The translations under genes and the position numbers were made by a program. From Phycisphaeraceae bacterium (lineage in GTDB: Bacteria > Planctomycetota > Phycisphaerae > Phycisphaerales > UBA1924), in assembly GCA_019636795.1 (NCBI GenBank), contig JAHBWW010000003.1, positions 310,001 to 374,000 on the forward strand: a stretch of 64,000 bases of DNA, read 5' to 3'. The notes under the pieces were generated by a model that saw only the letters and a program-made list of their open reading frames with translations, searched no databases and was not told the DNA's origin. The first letter of the stretch is position 1. Each line of letters begins with the position of its first letter. Below, piece after piece: positions 25,191-33,607 of the stretch.

Positions 25191-25388
25191 TCACGTCCGC
25201 GGAATGAGCACCCGCAGATGACGGCCGTACTCGATGACCTTGGCAACCACGTCCTTGAGCGTCTCGCGTACCACGAAATGGTCCCCGTTGACCATCGTGA
25301 TGACCGTATCCGGGTTTTCTTCGACCGTACGGATCTGTTCGGCGTTGACGACGAACCGCTTTCCGTTGAGCCTGGTCACCTCGATCAT
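25191..25388 (-). CDS. flbD: Flagellar protein FlbD
   Basis: 65-residue protein: MIEVTRLNGKRFVVNAEQIR near the start, then VITMVNGDHFVVRETLKDVV, the whole FlbD domain. The family regularly sits between flgE and motA and is thought to help FliE/hook-basal-body or motor assembly, but its exact role is not settled. It should not be confused with the NtrC-like Caulobacter FlbD. ATG at 25388; a GAGG motif upstream. It follows flgE by 14 bases. Confidence 0.92.
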   Translation of the reverse strand: MIEVTRLNGKRFVVNAEQIRTVEENPDTVITMVNGDHFVVRETLKDVVAKVIEYGRHLRVLIPRT

Positions 25389-25402
25389 GCGAAAACCTCG
25401 TG

Positions 25403-27160
25403 TTATCGGCCGAGAACGAGCAACTGTTGCATCAGTTCATCGGTTGTTCGAATGACTCTCGATGACGCCGAATATCCGGTTGACGTCGTGATCAGATTGA
25501 TGAACTCCTGCCCGAGATCAACGTTCGACATCTCGAGCGCTCCAGAGACGATCCACCCCGATCCAACTGCCCCGGGGCTGACAACGCTCGCCGGTCCGCT
25601 GTTGGGCCCGATTGCCCAGGCGTTGCCCCCCACATCGACCATTCCTGCATCGTTTGGAACTTTGGCAAGCACGACACGGCCTAGGGTGCGAATCGCGCCG
25701 TTATCGAAGGCGCCGAGCACATCGCCGTTGTCCGCTACCACAAAGTTTGCGAGCACACCAGCGGGCAACCCGTCGCGCCAGACTCCAGCCACTTCGCTCG
25801 GCCGATCGGCAAGCGCGGTAAGCCTGCCCGCTGCTCCGGTGAACGAAACATCAAACGTCAGAGGCGTGACAGCACCGGTCCCATTGCGCGAGAGTGAAAC
25901 GGTCACCGGCGTATCCGTCACAAGCCTCCCGAACGGATCAAAACTGATGATGCCCGTACCCAGATCGAGCTGCTCGCCGAGGCTGTCGTTGCCCTCGATG
26001 AAGTATCGCCAGTGCGTCCCCGCCGTGGTTTTGCTGTCGAGAACAAACGAGACATCCAGGCTCGTCACACTCCCGAGCGAGTCGTAGACGACCATTGTTG
26101 TGCGCACCGCTTCGCCATCGGCAGCCGCGGACTTGCTGGTGACAAAGGGTACTCGCACAAACGCGCCGCTGGCGTCGAGTACACGCAAATCCGCAGATTC
26201 AATATCGAGGTCGTTGATCGTGCCGGTGTTGCCGACAATGGAGATGACCCCGGTCTGCGAATCGAGCGTGACGCCCGGTGTCTGGCCATTCGGATTCGGG
26301 CTTCCAGTATCGTGCAAACCCAGCGCGACGCGCAGGAAGTCCATCAAGTCGGCCACTGTTGTTGTTTCGGTAATCTCCAGCGATCGCTCGGGAATGGACG
26401 ACAGTCCCTTCTGCGCCCCGCTCATGCTCAGCGTCTGCCCAACTTCAAAGAGCGGACTCTCGGTCAGTGTTATGCCCGGATCGCGAATCTGCGTCAAGCG
26501 CGTGGTGAGTTCAATCCTGTTGCCCGCAGATGGCGCAGGTGTAGAGGTCGAAAGGGCAATCAACCCCGCAGTCGCTGTTCCGAGAAGGTTGACGGTCGAT
26601 CCACGCGAAGGCACCACGCCATCGGTATTCAGGTTGCCCGCGACCGTCGCATTTGTCGTGGCCTCGGCCAGCCTCAACTTGCCCAGCGGCACATTGACCG
26701 GAACCAACGCCCCCTCCTGCACAGCGAAATCGGCATTCACGCCATAGCCCATCAGCCACTCGCCCGTTGGAGTCACGAGATTATCGTTGAGATCCTGCCT
26801 GAAGTTTCCTGCCCGCGTGTACATGGTCGTGCCCGCTCGCTGGACGATGAAGAACCCCGAGCCGTCGATGGCCAGATCACGCGGGTCGCCAGTGTTGTCG
26901 AGGGCTCCGGTGCGAAAATCGCGCTGCACGCCCGCGATGCTCACTCCGAGCCCGATCTGATGCGGATTGGTACCTCCGGTCGTGTCGGCCGGTGCGGAGC
27001 CGATCTTCACATCGCGTGATGACGCATTCTCAAACATCATGCGGCTCGACTTGAACGCTGTCGTGTTGACATTGGCTATGTTGTTGCCAATCACATCCAA
27101 CCGACGGGCGTGAACATTCAACCCCTGCAGACCGGTAAAGAGTGCTGTAAGCGAAGCCAT
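25403..27160 (-). CDS. flgE: Flagellar hook protein FlgE
   Basis: Builds the hook joining basal body and filament. The 585 aa begin with the rod/hook motif LTALFTGLQGLNVHARRLDV and IGNNIANVNTTAFKSSRMMF, followed by QRDFRTGALDNTGDPRDLAI and GSGFFIV. A large variable D1/D2 region fills the centre. The C-terminal motif GALEMSNVDLGQEFINLITT with TGYSASSRVIRTTDELMQQL is intact. It is longer than the 400 aa E. coli hook protein, a common variation. GGAGA precedes the ATG at 27160. Confidence 0.97.
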   Translation of the reverse strand: MASLTALFTGLQGLNVHARRLDVIGNNIANVNTTAFKSSRMMFENASSRDVKIGSAPADTTGGTNPHQIGLGVSIAGVQRDFRTGALDNTGDPRDLAIDGSGFFIVQRAGTTMYTRAGNFRQDLNDNLVTPTGEWLMGYGVNADFAVQEGALVPVNVPLGKLRLAEATTNATVAGNLNTDGVVPSRGSTVNLLGTATAGLIALSTSTPAPSAGNRIELTTRLTQIRDPGITLTESPLFEVGQTLSMSGAQKGLSSIPERSLEITETTTVADLMDFLRVALGLHDTGSPNPNGQTPGVTLDSQTGVISIVGNTGTINDLDIESADLRVLDASGAFVRVPFVTSKSAAADGEAVRTTMVVYDSLGSVTSLDVSFVLDSKTTAGTHWRYFIEGNDSLGEQLDLGTGIISFDPFGRLVTDTPVTVSLSRNGTGAVTPLTFDVSFTGAAGRLTALADRPSEVAGVWRDGLPAGVLANFVVADNGDVLGAFDNGAIRTLGRVVLAKVPNDAGMVDVGGNAWAIGPNSGPASVVSPGAVGSGWIVSGALEMSNVDLGQEFINLITTSTGYSASSRVIRTTDELMQQLLVLGR

Positions 27161-27184
27161 GAATTCTCCGATAGTTTGACCAAC

Positions 27185-27667
27185 TCAATCGACAGTGCGA
27201 CGCGACAAACCAAGATTCTGAAGAAGCTCTTGCCCACGGAGCACTGAGGTACGGGAGTCTGCCTCTGATCCCATCGACTCGGACTGCTCACTTGCAAGAT
27301 CGACAACTGCATCAATCCCCGCGACAAGACCCCGGCCCGAAGCCGGCATTTGCTCGACGATCACACGACGCTCGACATCGAGAATGTACTGCTGAGCCCC
27401 ATCGCGCACCAATACCCGCTGCACGCCGCGGTCCTGCGCCTGGTCGGCTATACGCGAAAGCACCTCGATCTTCTCGCGGTCAAGATTCAGATCGAGAGAT
27501 GGCTCGACCGTAACAATCAACCCGGAGTTCACTTCTCCCTTTGCTGCACGCCCGAGCAACGCTGCGAAGTCATCAATGCGAACACTACCCCCGCCAGGCA
27601 GCCGCTCCGTTGGCGTTAAGCCCGATCCAAGTTTCTTGAGCAGCGAAACGCCATTGACTTCAGACAT
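27185..27667 (-). CDS. Flagellar operon protein, TIGR02530 family
   Basis: 160 aa soluble protein. Its C-terminal two thirds (LDLNLDREKIEVLSRIADQA, RGVQRVLVRDGAQQYILDVE, RRVIVEQM, LVAGIDAVVDL) match the pattern of the TIGR02530 'flagellar operon protein' family, represented by YlzI in Bacillus and found between flgD and flgE. Its position here is identical. The function is unproved; a hook-assembly chaperone has been suggested for the family. AGGAGAG precedes the ATG at 27667, which overlaps the flgD 3' end by eight bases. Confidence 0.78.
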   Translation of the reverse strand: MSEVNGVSLLKKLGSGLTPTERLPGGGSVRIDDFAALLGRAAKGEVNSGLIVTVEPSLDLNLDREKIEVLSRIADQAQDRGVQRVLVRDGAQQYILDVERRVIVEQMPASGRGLVAGIDAVVDLASEQSESMGSEADSRTSVLRGQELLQNLGLSRRTVD

Positions 27668-28103
27668 CGCTCTCTCCTGAAGAATCGCGTGAAATCGCGT
27701 GCGTAACCTCGAGCACGCGATCCATCCGCACGCGAGCTCCGCCATAAAGATTGAGAATCGGTCCCTCAGCCGTCTGGCTGACGGAGAAGACTCGATCGAT
27801 GATCTGCTCGCCATTGATCGATGTGCCACTAATGATCGAGCCAATCAAGCCCGATGCACTCGCAAATTCGTTGCGTGCCACAAGTTGATCAAGTTTCCCT
27901 GAGAGCGTCATGTCTGATTCGATCGAGCGCAGACTCGACAACTGATTCAGCATCGCTTGTGAGTCGTTGGGCTCAAATGGATCCTGATTGGCAAGTTCTG
28001 CAAACATGATCTTGACAAACTGCTCGCTCGTGAGTTCCGAGAACCCGTTGGTCTGAGATGCCTGCGTCGCTGTGCGCGTACCGATCACGTCAATCTCGCT
28101 CAT
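27660..28103 (-). CDS. flgD: Hook-capping protein FlgD
   Basis: Scaffold that caps the growing hook; it leaves the finished structure. The 147 aa carry the conserved FSELTSEQFVKIMFAELANQ and DPFEPNDSQAMLNQLSSLRS region and a short C-terminal part with GSIISGTSINGE. It is near the lower length limit (E. coli 231), lacking most of the C-terminal Tudor/Ig-like domains, as in Bacillus. The ATG at 28103 has AAAGGG six bases upstream. An upstream ATG at 28124 overlaps the fliK stop by one base and would add seven residues. Confidence 0.92.
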   Translation of the reverse strand: MSEIDVIGTRTATQASQTNGFSELTSEQFVKIMFAELANQDPFEPNDSQAMLNQLSSLRSIESDMTLSGKLDQLVARNEFASASGLIGSIISGTSINGEQIIDRVFSVSQTAEGPILNLYGGARVRMDRVLEVTHAISRDSSGESDV

Positions 28104-28123
28104 CGCGTGCCCTTTCTTGCTCA

Positions 28124-29311
28124 TCAGGCCAAGGCTTCAAGCCTCAACGTGCCCTCTGCACGCACTTCAACGTGCAAAGTCGGTGTCCAATCCCCACTTG
28201 CCGGCTCCGCCCGCACTTGGGTCACTGCGTTCTCGTTCGTATCCGCGAACGAACCATTCCGGGTCGGTGGACTCCATTCCTGCCGCCCGCGACTGCTCGT
28301 TTCATCCTCCGAAGACTCGTTCTTGCCTCCGTGCAAAGGGCCTTCGGCTTCACTGACGCGGGCAGTCCCCGCGTCCCTGACTTCCAATCGCTCAACGACG
28401 ACTCCGCGCCGCTCGAGCGCACTGCGTAAATGATCAATTTCTGATTTGAGCAAATCGCGTGCCGACTGGTTTTCTGCGTCGAAGATTGCAGTCGCCGCTC
28501 CCCGCTGAATACTGATCTCAACACGAACATCACCGAGCGATTGCGGATTGAGGCGCAACGTCATCGATCCGCCTCCCGTGCTCATCACTCGCGCGAGCGC
28601 TCGCGCAACCTGCGACGGCAACTGCTGCTGATCGACGCGCAACATCGGCCGTTGCATCGACTGACTCGGCTGTCTTGTCGCTGTCGCCCGTTCAGAGCGG
28701 AGGCCATCGACCCCCACTAGTGCGCGACCTGTGGTCGGATGTGAAGCTGACCTTGCCTCGCTCGTGAGACCACTCCCCTGGGGAGTAGCAACCGCCGAGG
28801 GAGCCTTTGATGCAACAGTCTTAGAGTCATTCACCTGCATAGGCGAAGACTGCCTGAAACCGTTTCCACGATCAGGCTCGGCTGCCGCAACTCTCTCATG
28901 CTTGCTCGAAGGCGTGGCCTGCGAACTCACCCCCGGCAAATCCTTCGAGACCTGCGACTCATTGCGTGACTGGTCTGGGCTTCGCGCCGGCTGTGACGCT
29001 TGCTCCGGCGCAGGGGACCGCTGCATCAGCGCATCCCGACGCGCATCGCGCGACCCATCCGATCCCGATGCCTTGGGCGTCTGCAACTCCGCAGTTGCCA
29101 ACTCGTGAATTTCTACCATGGCCGGGTTCGCAGTCTCATGGCGGATCTGATTGCTCAGCCCCGCGCCCCGCTTCTTCGCGGGCGCAGAATCTGCGCCAAA
29201 AACGGCAAGAACCGCCGCAAATTTGGGGGCTCCTGCGCCTCGCGCTGATACTTTGGATTTGTTTTCCGAAGGTTGGCTTGTCGTTCGCACTTCGGCAACC
29301 TGATCACTCAT
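28124..29311 (-). CDS. fliK: Flagellar hook-length control protein FliK
   Basis: Secreted ruler protein that measures hook length and tells FlhB to switch export specificity. 395 aa: a long Ser/Ala/Gln-rich variable N-terminal region, then the compact Flg_hook domain (about 240-320) with GGSMTLRLNPQSLGDVRVEI, ATAIFDAENQSARDLLKSEI and LRSALERRGV. GGAGA lies upstream of the ATG at 29311, which overlaps the stop of the MotE-like gene by eight bases. Low-complexity N-region is normal for the family. Confidence 0.92.
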   Translation of the reverse strand: MSDQVAEVRTTSQPSENKSKVSARGAGAPKFAAVLAVFGADSAPAKKRGAGLSNQIRHETANPAMVEIHELATAELQTPKASGSDGSRDARRDALMQRSPAPEQASQPARSPDQSRNESQVSKDLPGVSSQATPSSKHERVAAAEPDRGNGFRQSSPMQVNDSKTVASKAPSAVATPQGSGLTSEARSASHPTTGRALVGVDGLRSERATATRQPSQSMQRPMLRVDQQQLPSQVARALARVMSTGGGSMTLRLNPQSLGDVRVEISIQRGAATAIFDAENQSARDLLKSEIDHLRSALERRGVVVERLEVRDAGTARVSEAEGPLHGGKNESSEDETSSRGRQEWSPPTRNGSFADTNENAVTQVRAEPASGDWTPTLHVEVRAEGTLRLEALA

Positions 29312-29999
29312 TCAATGTCTCTCCGACCGCAGCGGCTTCGAGGCCACGGGTACGAAGAGACTCCAGCAACTGGGCTGCCAAGTCAGGCTGCCCGCCCTTG
29401 ACAAACTCCGCGAGTACGCGCGACCGCACGCGCTCGTCCATCGCATTCAGATAGGACACTACCTGCTCGACTGCGCCCTCGTTCAGGAGCTCGCTAAGAA
29501 TCTCGCGAGCATCCGATGCCTTTTGTGTCTCCAACGCCACAACGGCTTTGCGGAACTGCTCATTTCCCTCGATCTCACGAATCCTCGCCCGCATCGCCTC
29601 AAACTGCTGCCGATCTTGCATGAACTGCGCGCCCTGCACATCCATGACCTGCTGGTCGCGCGCCAACTTGCGTTGAAGGTCCTCAATTTCACGCCTGAGT
29701 CGCTCGATTCTTAGGACGTCGATCTCTGTCGCCTGGAGTCGCATCGCGACCAACTCCGATGCTGATCGCGCTGGCCCCGTCGGGCCTTCGTCGGCCTGGG
29801 CTTCAAGAAGAGTTTGGCGGTCCTTCTCCGCCTTCTCACGTGCCGCTTGTTCAGCAGCGGTCTCAGTCAGCATCGCTCGGATGGTCCTCGCGCGGTCCAT
29901 ATTCAGCCGATCTGATGACACGAGCCATCCCACGAATCCTGCGATGGCAAGAACATTGGACAGTGCGAGAATTGCCAGCGTGTTCCACATAGCTTTCAT
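29304..29999 (-). CDS. MotE/YlxF-like flagellar protein with MgtE-N-type domain
   Basis: 231 aa: an N-terminal membrane anchor (about 6-25, TLAILALSNVLAIAGFVGWL), a long charged coiled coil (about 55-160, LRREIEDLQRKLARDQ), and a C-terminal helical domain resembling the MgtE N-terminal fold (ASDAREILSELLNEGAVEQV, VVSYLNAMDERVRSRVL). This architecture is that of YlxF in Bacillus and MotE in Sinorhizobium, where MotE is a chaperone for a motor protein. The gene holds the YlxF position between fliJ and fliK. Start ATG at 29999 overlaps the fliJ stop (ATGA); GGAG eight bases upstream. Confidence 0.75.
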   Translation of the reverse strand: MKAMWNTLAILALSNVLAIAGFVGWLVSSDRLNMDRARTIRAMLTETAAEQAAREKAEKDRQTLLEAQADEGPTGPARSASELVAMRLQATEIDVLRIERLRREIEDLQRKLARDQQVMDVQGAQFMQDRQQFEAMRARIREIEGNEQFRKAVVALETQKASDAREILSELLNEGAVEQVVSYLNAMDERVRSRVLAEFVKGGQPDLAAQLLESLRTRGLEAAAVGETLNE

Positions 30000-30466
30000 G
30001 TGTGATGCTCCGCATGCAGCGTCGCATTGGATCGATGCCGCATGACAACCATTTCGTCGTTCTCCGCCTCTTCGCGCCGGCGCTGATCGCTTCGCCACGC
30101 TGCCAACTGCCTATCACGAAGTCCCTCAATCGCCTTGCGCCTCCGCATCGCATCCGCCAAGGCCTCTCTCGCTGTGTCCCGCCTCCTGCACACACCGGCA
30201 AGCACCAGTACAACCGCGTCCGCCTTCCGCGCCAGTCCCAGCGAGGCATTGGCCTGAAGCCTTGCAGCCGCGAGATTTCCCACGCCCACCCCAATCGCCT
30301 CACGCAGATCGGCACGCTCCTGCTCGATCATGTGCTGAAACCCTCGAAGTTGCGACTCGAGTACGACGCGTTCTCGTTCGAATGCTGCAAGTTTGCGCTG
30401 AGCTTCCTGCTCCGCACGCTCGCGTTGGCGCAGCACGGACTCAAGTCGAAAGTGAAACTTCACCAT
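29996..30466 (-). CDS. fliJ: Flagellar export protein FliJ
   Basis: 156-residue antiparallel coiled-coil protein that links the FliI ATPase ring with FlhA, like the gamma stalk of F1. It begins MVKFHFRLESVLRQRERAEQ, the typical FliJ opening, and is helical throughout with regular Leu/Arg/Glu spacing. AGAGGA precedes the ATG at 30466. Its stop overlaps the start of the MotE-like gene, and fliI ends only three bases upstream. Confidence 0.9.
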   Translation of the reverse strand: MVKFHFRLESVLRQRERAEQEAQRKLAAFERERVVLESQLRGFQHMIEQERADLREAIGVGVGNLAAARLQANASLGLARKADAVVLVLAGVCRRRDTAREALADAMRRRKAIEGLRDRQLAAWRSDQRRREEAENDEMVVMRHRSNATLHAEHHT

Positions 30467-30469
30467 GAT

Positions 30470-31834
30470 TCAGTTCCTCTGCCCGCGGCCACCCTGCGCC
30501 TGCTGCTGGAACAGGTCGCCAGCCCTCATCGCCAAAGCGATCAACTCAGCCCGCCTGCTCTCGAACGGAGTGCGATCTGAATCCCGCTGACGAATCAAAG
30601 CACAAATCGAATCGTGCAATGCAATCGCGACGTCGGCATCAGGGTCCGACCCCTTTGCGTATGCGCCTATCTGCACCAATTCCTCTATGTCCCTGTACTT
30701 GGCCTCCAGTCTGATCAACTGCTGGCGCGCAGAACGGTGAGCCTGATCGCTGACAACTTCAGCAACGCGGCTGACTGAATCGAGTACATCAATCGCTGGA
30801 AACTGCCCACGATGCGCAAGTTTGCGACTGAGAATCAAGTGCCCGTCCAGAACACCGCGCGCAGCGTCGGCAATCGGTTCGGTCATGTCGTCGCCTTCAA
30901 CGAGAATCGTGTACAGCCCCGTTATCGATCCGCCGCTCGTTTCGCACCCGCCTGCGCGCTCGAGCAGCATCGGGAGATTCGCAAACACGCTCGGTGTATA
31001 TCCGCGCGTCGCGGGCGGCTCCCCCACAGCAAGCCCAACTTGACGCTGGGCATGAGCAAATCGCGTGATTGAGTCCATCATCAGCATCACATCAAGCCCA
31101 TCGTCTCGAAAGTACTCCGCAATACTGCACGCCAGTCTCGCAGCACGCAACCTGAGCAATGGTGATTCGTCACTCGTCGAAACAACCACCACCGACCGCG
31201 AAAGGCCATCCTGCCCCAGGGCATCCTCGATGAATTCCCTTACTTCGCGCCCTCGCTCACCGATCAGCGCGATCACATTGATCTGCGCATCGGTCCCGCG
31301 TGCAATCTGTGAAAGTAATGTTGACTTGCCAACCCCCGGACCAGCGAAAATCCCAACACGCTGCCCTTTTCCCATCGGCGTCATCAGATCAATGGCTGCA
31401 ACGCCCGTGCGAATCGGCTGCGTCACACGCATGCGCGCCATCGCGCGCTGCGGTTCCGGGTTGAGCAGCCGAGGCAACCCGCCACTCAGTGCCAACCCAC
31501 CATCAACTGGCTGCCCAAACCCATTAAGAACGCGCCCCAACAGTGTTCTCGAAACTCGTACCGACTGCTCTCGCTCTACGACGGTGACACGGTCACCCAC
31601 ACGTATCCCGCTCGCTTGCGACAGCGGCATCACAATCGCTCGATGACCACTGAATCCAACCACTTCCGCGGGCACCCGTCGCGAACCCTCGGACCGAATG
31701 CTCACAAGCGCCCCTACCGGCGCAGGCAACTCGTCAACATAAATGCTCAGGCCTCGCAATTCGCTCACGCAGCCTTCAACGCGCAACGCTTGCGCACGCC
31801 GCACCACCTCGATTTCGTGCTCAAGAGTGCTCAT
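30470..31834 (-). CDS. fliI: Flagellar export ATPase FliI
   Basis: Hexameric ATPase of flagellar type III export, related to F1 beta. Walker A GPGVGKST (165-172, Lys170), IALIGERGREVREFIED, and Walker B LDVMLMMDSITRFAHAQRQV are intact, along with GEPPATRGYTPSVF and GSITGLYTILVEGDDMTEPI. 454 aa from the ATG at 31834, normal length. The start overlaps the fliH stop by four bases (ATGA), so the FliH regulator and FliI are translationally linked. Confidence 0.97.
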   Translation of the reverse strand: MSTLEHEIEVVRRAQALRVEGCVSELRGLSIYVDELPAPVGALVSIRSEGSRRVPAEVVGFSGHRAIVMPLSQASGIRVGDRVTVVEREQSVRVSRTLLGRVLNGFGQPVDGGLALSGGLPRLLNPEPQRAMARMRVTQPIRTGVAAIDLMTPMGKGQRVGIFAGPGVGKSTLLSQIARGTDAQINVIALIGERGREVREFIEDALGQDGLSRSVVVVSTSDESPLLRLRAARLACSIAEYFRDDGLDVMLMMDSITRFAHAQRQVGLAVGEPPATRGYTPSVFANLPMLLERAGGCETSGGSITGLYTILVEGDDMTEPIADAARGVLDGHLILSRKLAHRGQFPAIDVLDSVSRVAEVVSDQAHRSARQQLIRLEAKYRDIEELVQIGAYAKGSDPDADVAIALHDSICALIRQRDSDRTPFESRRAELIALAMRAGDLFQQQAQGGRGQRN

Positions 31835-32559
31835 GGCTCGGAATCCGTGAGGGGCAGAATGGAGCCAATCAGGCGAGAGAGCTTCGTCTCGATTGATGCA
31901 TCGATCACGCCGTTGCGCTCCGTCATTGCAACACACGATCCGCGGTGCACCGCTGGGTCCACGATCAGTTCTACATGAGCTTCTTTCTCCAGGCGTGCAA
32001 GCAAGCCGGGCAGAGCCTCATTCAGCAGTATCTCGTCATCACCACACACTCGCACGCGAAGACGAGTCCTTGCGGACACGAGTTCGAGAATCTCAGCCAT
32101 CTGGTCGCAGACAGTCGATGGATCGATTTCGATGATTCTTCCAGTCGCCCGCGCAGCAATCTCGCACGCAAGCCGGACGACATCCTGCCTCGCATCCAGA
32201 AGCATGCGCTCGCGGCGTTCCATAAAGACCGAGAGCGCCTCCGCCCAGGCCTCGATAAGCGCACCGATTGCAGCACTGGCGTCCGCAATTCCCTCTGCGC
32301 GACCCGCCTCATGCCCCTCTTTTCTGCCAACCTCGAATCCCGCAGCCCTACCACTGACATGCCCCTCTGCCGATGCTGAAGAGATGAGCCGTGCACGTTC
32401 ATCAAATGCTTCGTTTACGATCCGCTCTGCCTGCGCCTTGGCGTGCGCAACCATCGCCTCACCAACCTGCTCGAGCCGACCAAGGTCGAGCGTCACCGCG
32501 TCTCTTGCCATGTGGTGGGCGTCAGCCCGCCGAATCAGTGCCACGACTCCCCCAATCAC
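31831..32559 (-). CDS. fliH: Flagellar export regulator FliH
   Basis: Dimeric regulator that binds FliI and tethers it to the C-ring through FliN. 242 aa: an N-terminal LIRRADAHHMARDAVTLDLG segment, a coiled coil with the Gly-rich run GRAAGFEVGRKEGHEAGRAE (GxxxG-type repeats typical of FliH), and a V-ATPase E-subunit-like C-terminal domain (DVVRLACEIAARATGRII). Start taken as GTG at 32559, overlapping the fliG TAG by one base. A GTG at 32544 directly after GGGGGAG is possible but very close to it. Confidence 0.87.
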   Translation of the reverse strand: MIGGVVALIRRADAHHMARDAVTLDLGRLEQVGEAMVAHAKAQAERIVNEAFDERARLISSASAEGHVSGRAAGFEVGRKEGHEAGRAEGIADASAAIGALIEAWAEALSVFMERRERMLLDARQDVVRLACEIAARATGRIIEIDPSTVCDQMAEILELVSARTRLRVRVCGDDEILLNEALPGLLARLEKEAHVELIVDPAVHRGSCVAMTERNGVIDASIETKLSRLIGSILPLTDSEP

Positions 32560-33599
32560 TACATAATCAGGTCATTGTCTCCGCCGCGACCCTGAATCAT
32601 CACGTCGCCCGCTTCTTCGAGTCGGCGCACTGTGTCCACAATGCGTTGCTGAGCTGCCTCAACATCACTCACGCGAACCGGCCCCATGAACTCCATGTCT
32701 TCCTTGATCAGCGCCGACGCACGCTCAGACATATTCCCCAGTATCTTCTCCTGCAGTTCCGGGCTGGCTGTCTTGAGCGCGAGCGCCAGTTCGTCATTCT
32801 CGACTTCCTTGAGCACCGCCTGGATGCCCTTGTCGTTGACCAGCATGATGTCTTCGAACACGAACATCAGCCTGCGAATCTGCTCAACCAGATCCGGATC
32901 TTCGCCTTCGAGACCTTCCATGATCGACTTCTCTGTAGCCCGATCCGCAAGATTCAGAATCTCGGCCACGGTCGACACGCCACCCGCCTTTTCCATGCTC
33001 TGAAGAAGCATGTTCGACAACCTCGACTCGAGCCCGCGTTCCACCTCCTTGATGACCTCCGGATTCGTCTGCTCCATCGTCGCGATGCGCTTGATCACCT
33101 CGATCTGCTTCTGCATCGGCAAACCCACCAGGATTTCCGCCGCCTTGTGATGCGCAAGATGACAGGTAATCAACGCAATCGTCTGCGGGTGTTCATCCTG
33201 AATGAACGTCAAAAGGTTGTCGCTCTCGGCCCGCTGTAGAAAACTGAACGGCGTCTTCTGCACCTGCGTCTGAATCTGCCCAAGCACACGCTCAGCCAAC
33301 TTCGGATCCATCGAGTTCTGCAGCAGGATCTTCGCGTAATCGAGGTTCCCCTCCTGCGCCATCCCCGTCGCAATAACCGTGTGATAAAATTCTTCGATCA
33401 CCGCAGCCTTGAGCGCCTGATCCACACGCCCAAGACTGGCCAGTTCTCTTGTGACCTCCTCCACCGCCTCGGCAGGAAGCGTCTTGAGCACCTTCGCCGC
33501 CGCATCGGTCCCCAACATGAGCAGGATGATCGCAGCTTTCGAAAGCGAGTTCAGCGAAGACGGATCCGACGGAAGTTTTTCAAACGGCTTGCGTGCCAT
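32559..33599 (-). CDS. fliG: Flagellar motor switch protein FliG
   Basis: Rotor protein that contacts MotA and transmits torque. 346 aa: N domain (LSKAAIILLMLGTDAAAKVL), middle domain with the EHPQTIALITCHL motif, and C domain with EVERGLESRLSNML, DIMLVNDKGIQAVLKEVEND, and ALKTASPELQEKILGNMSER, the charged torque helix. The ATG at 33599 lies eleven bases after GAGGAG; a GTG at 33611 overlapping the fliF stop sits inside that GAGGAG and is rejected. Length is normal. Confidence 0.97.
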   Translation of the reverse strand: MARKPFEKLPSDPSSLNSLSKAAIILLMLGTDAAAKVLKTLPAEAVEEVTRELASLGRVDQALKAAVIEEFYHTVIATGMAQEGNLDYAKILLQNSMDPKLAERVLGQIQTQVQKTPFSFLQRAESDNLLTFIQDEHPQTIALITCHLAHHKAAEILVGLPMQKQIEVIKRIATMEQTNPEVIKEVERGLESRLSNMLLQSMEKAGGVSTVAEILNLADRATEKSIMEGLEGEDPDLVEQIRRLMFVFEDIMLVNDKGIQAVLKEVENDELALALKTASPELQEKILGNMSERASALIKEDMEFMGPVRVSDVEAAQQRIVDTVRRLEEAGDVMIQGRGGDNDLIM

Positions 33600-33607
33600 A
33601 GTCTCAA

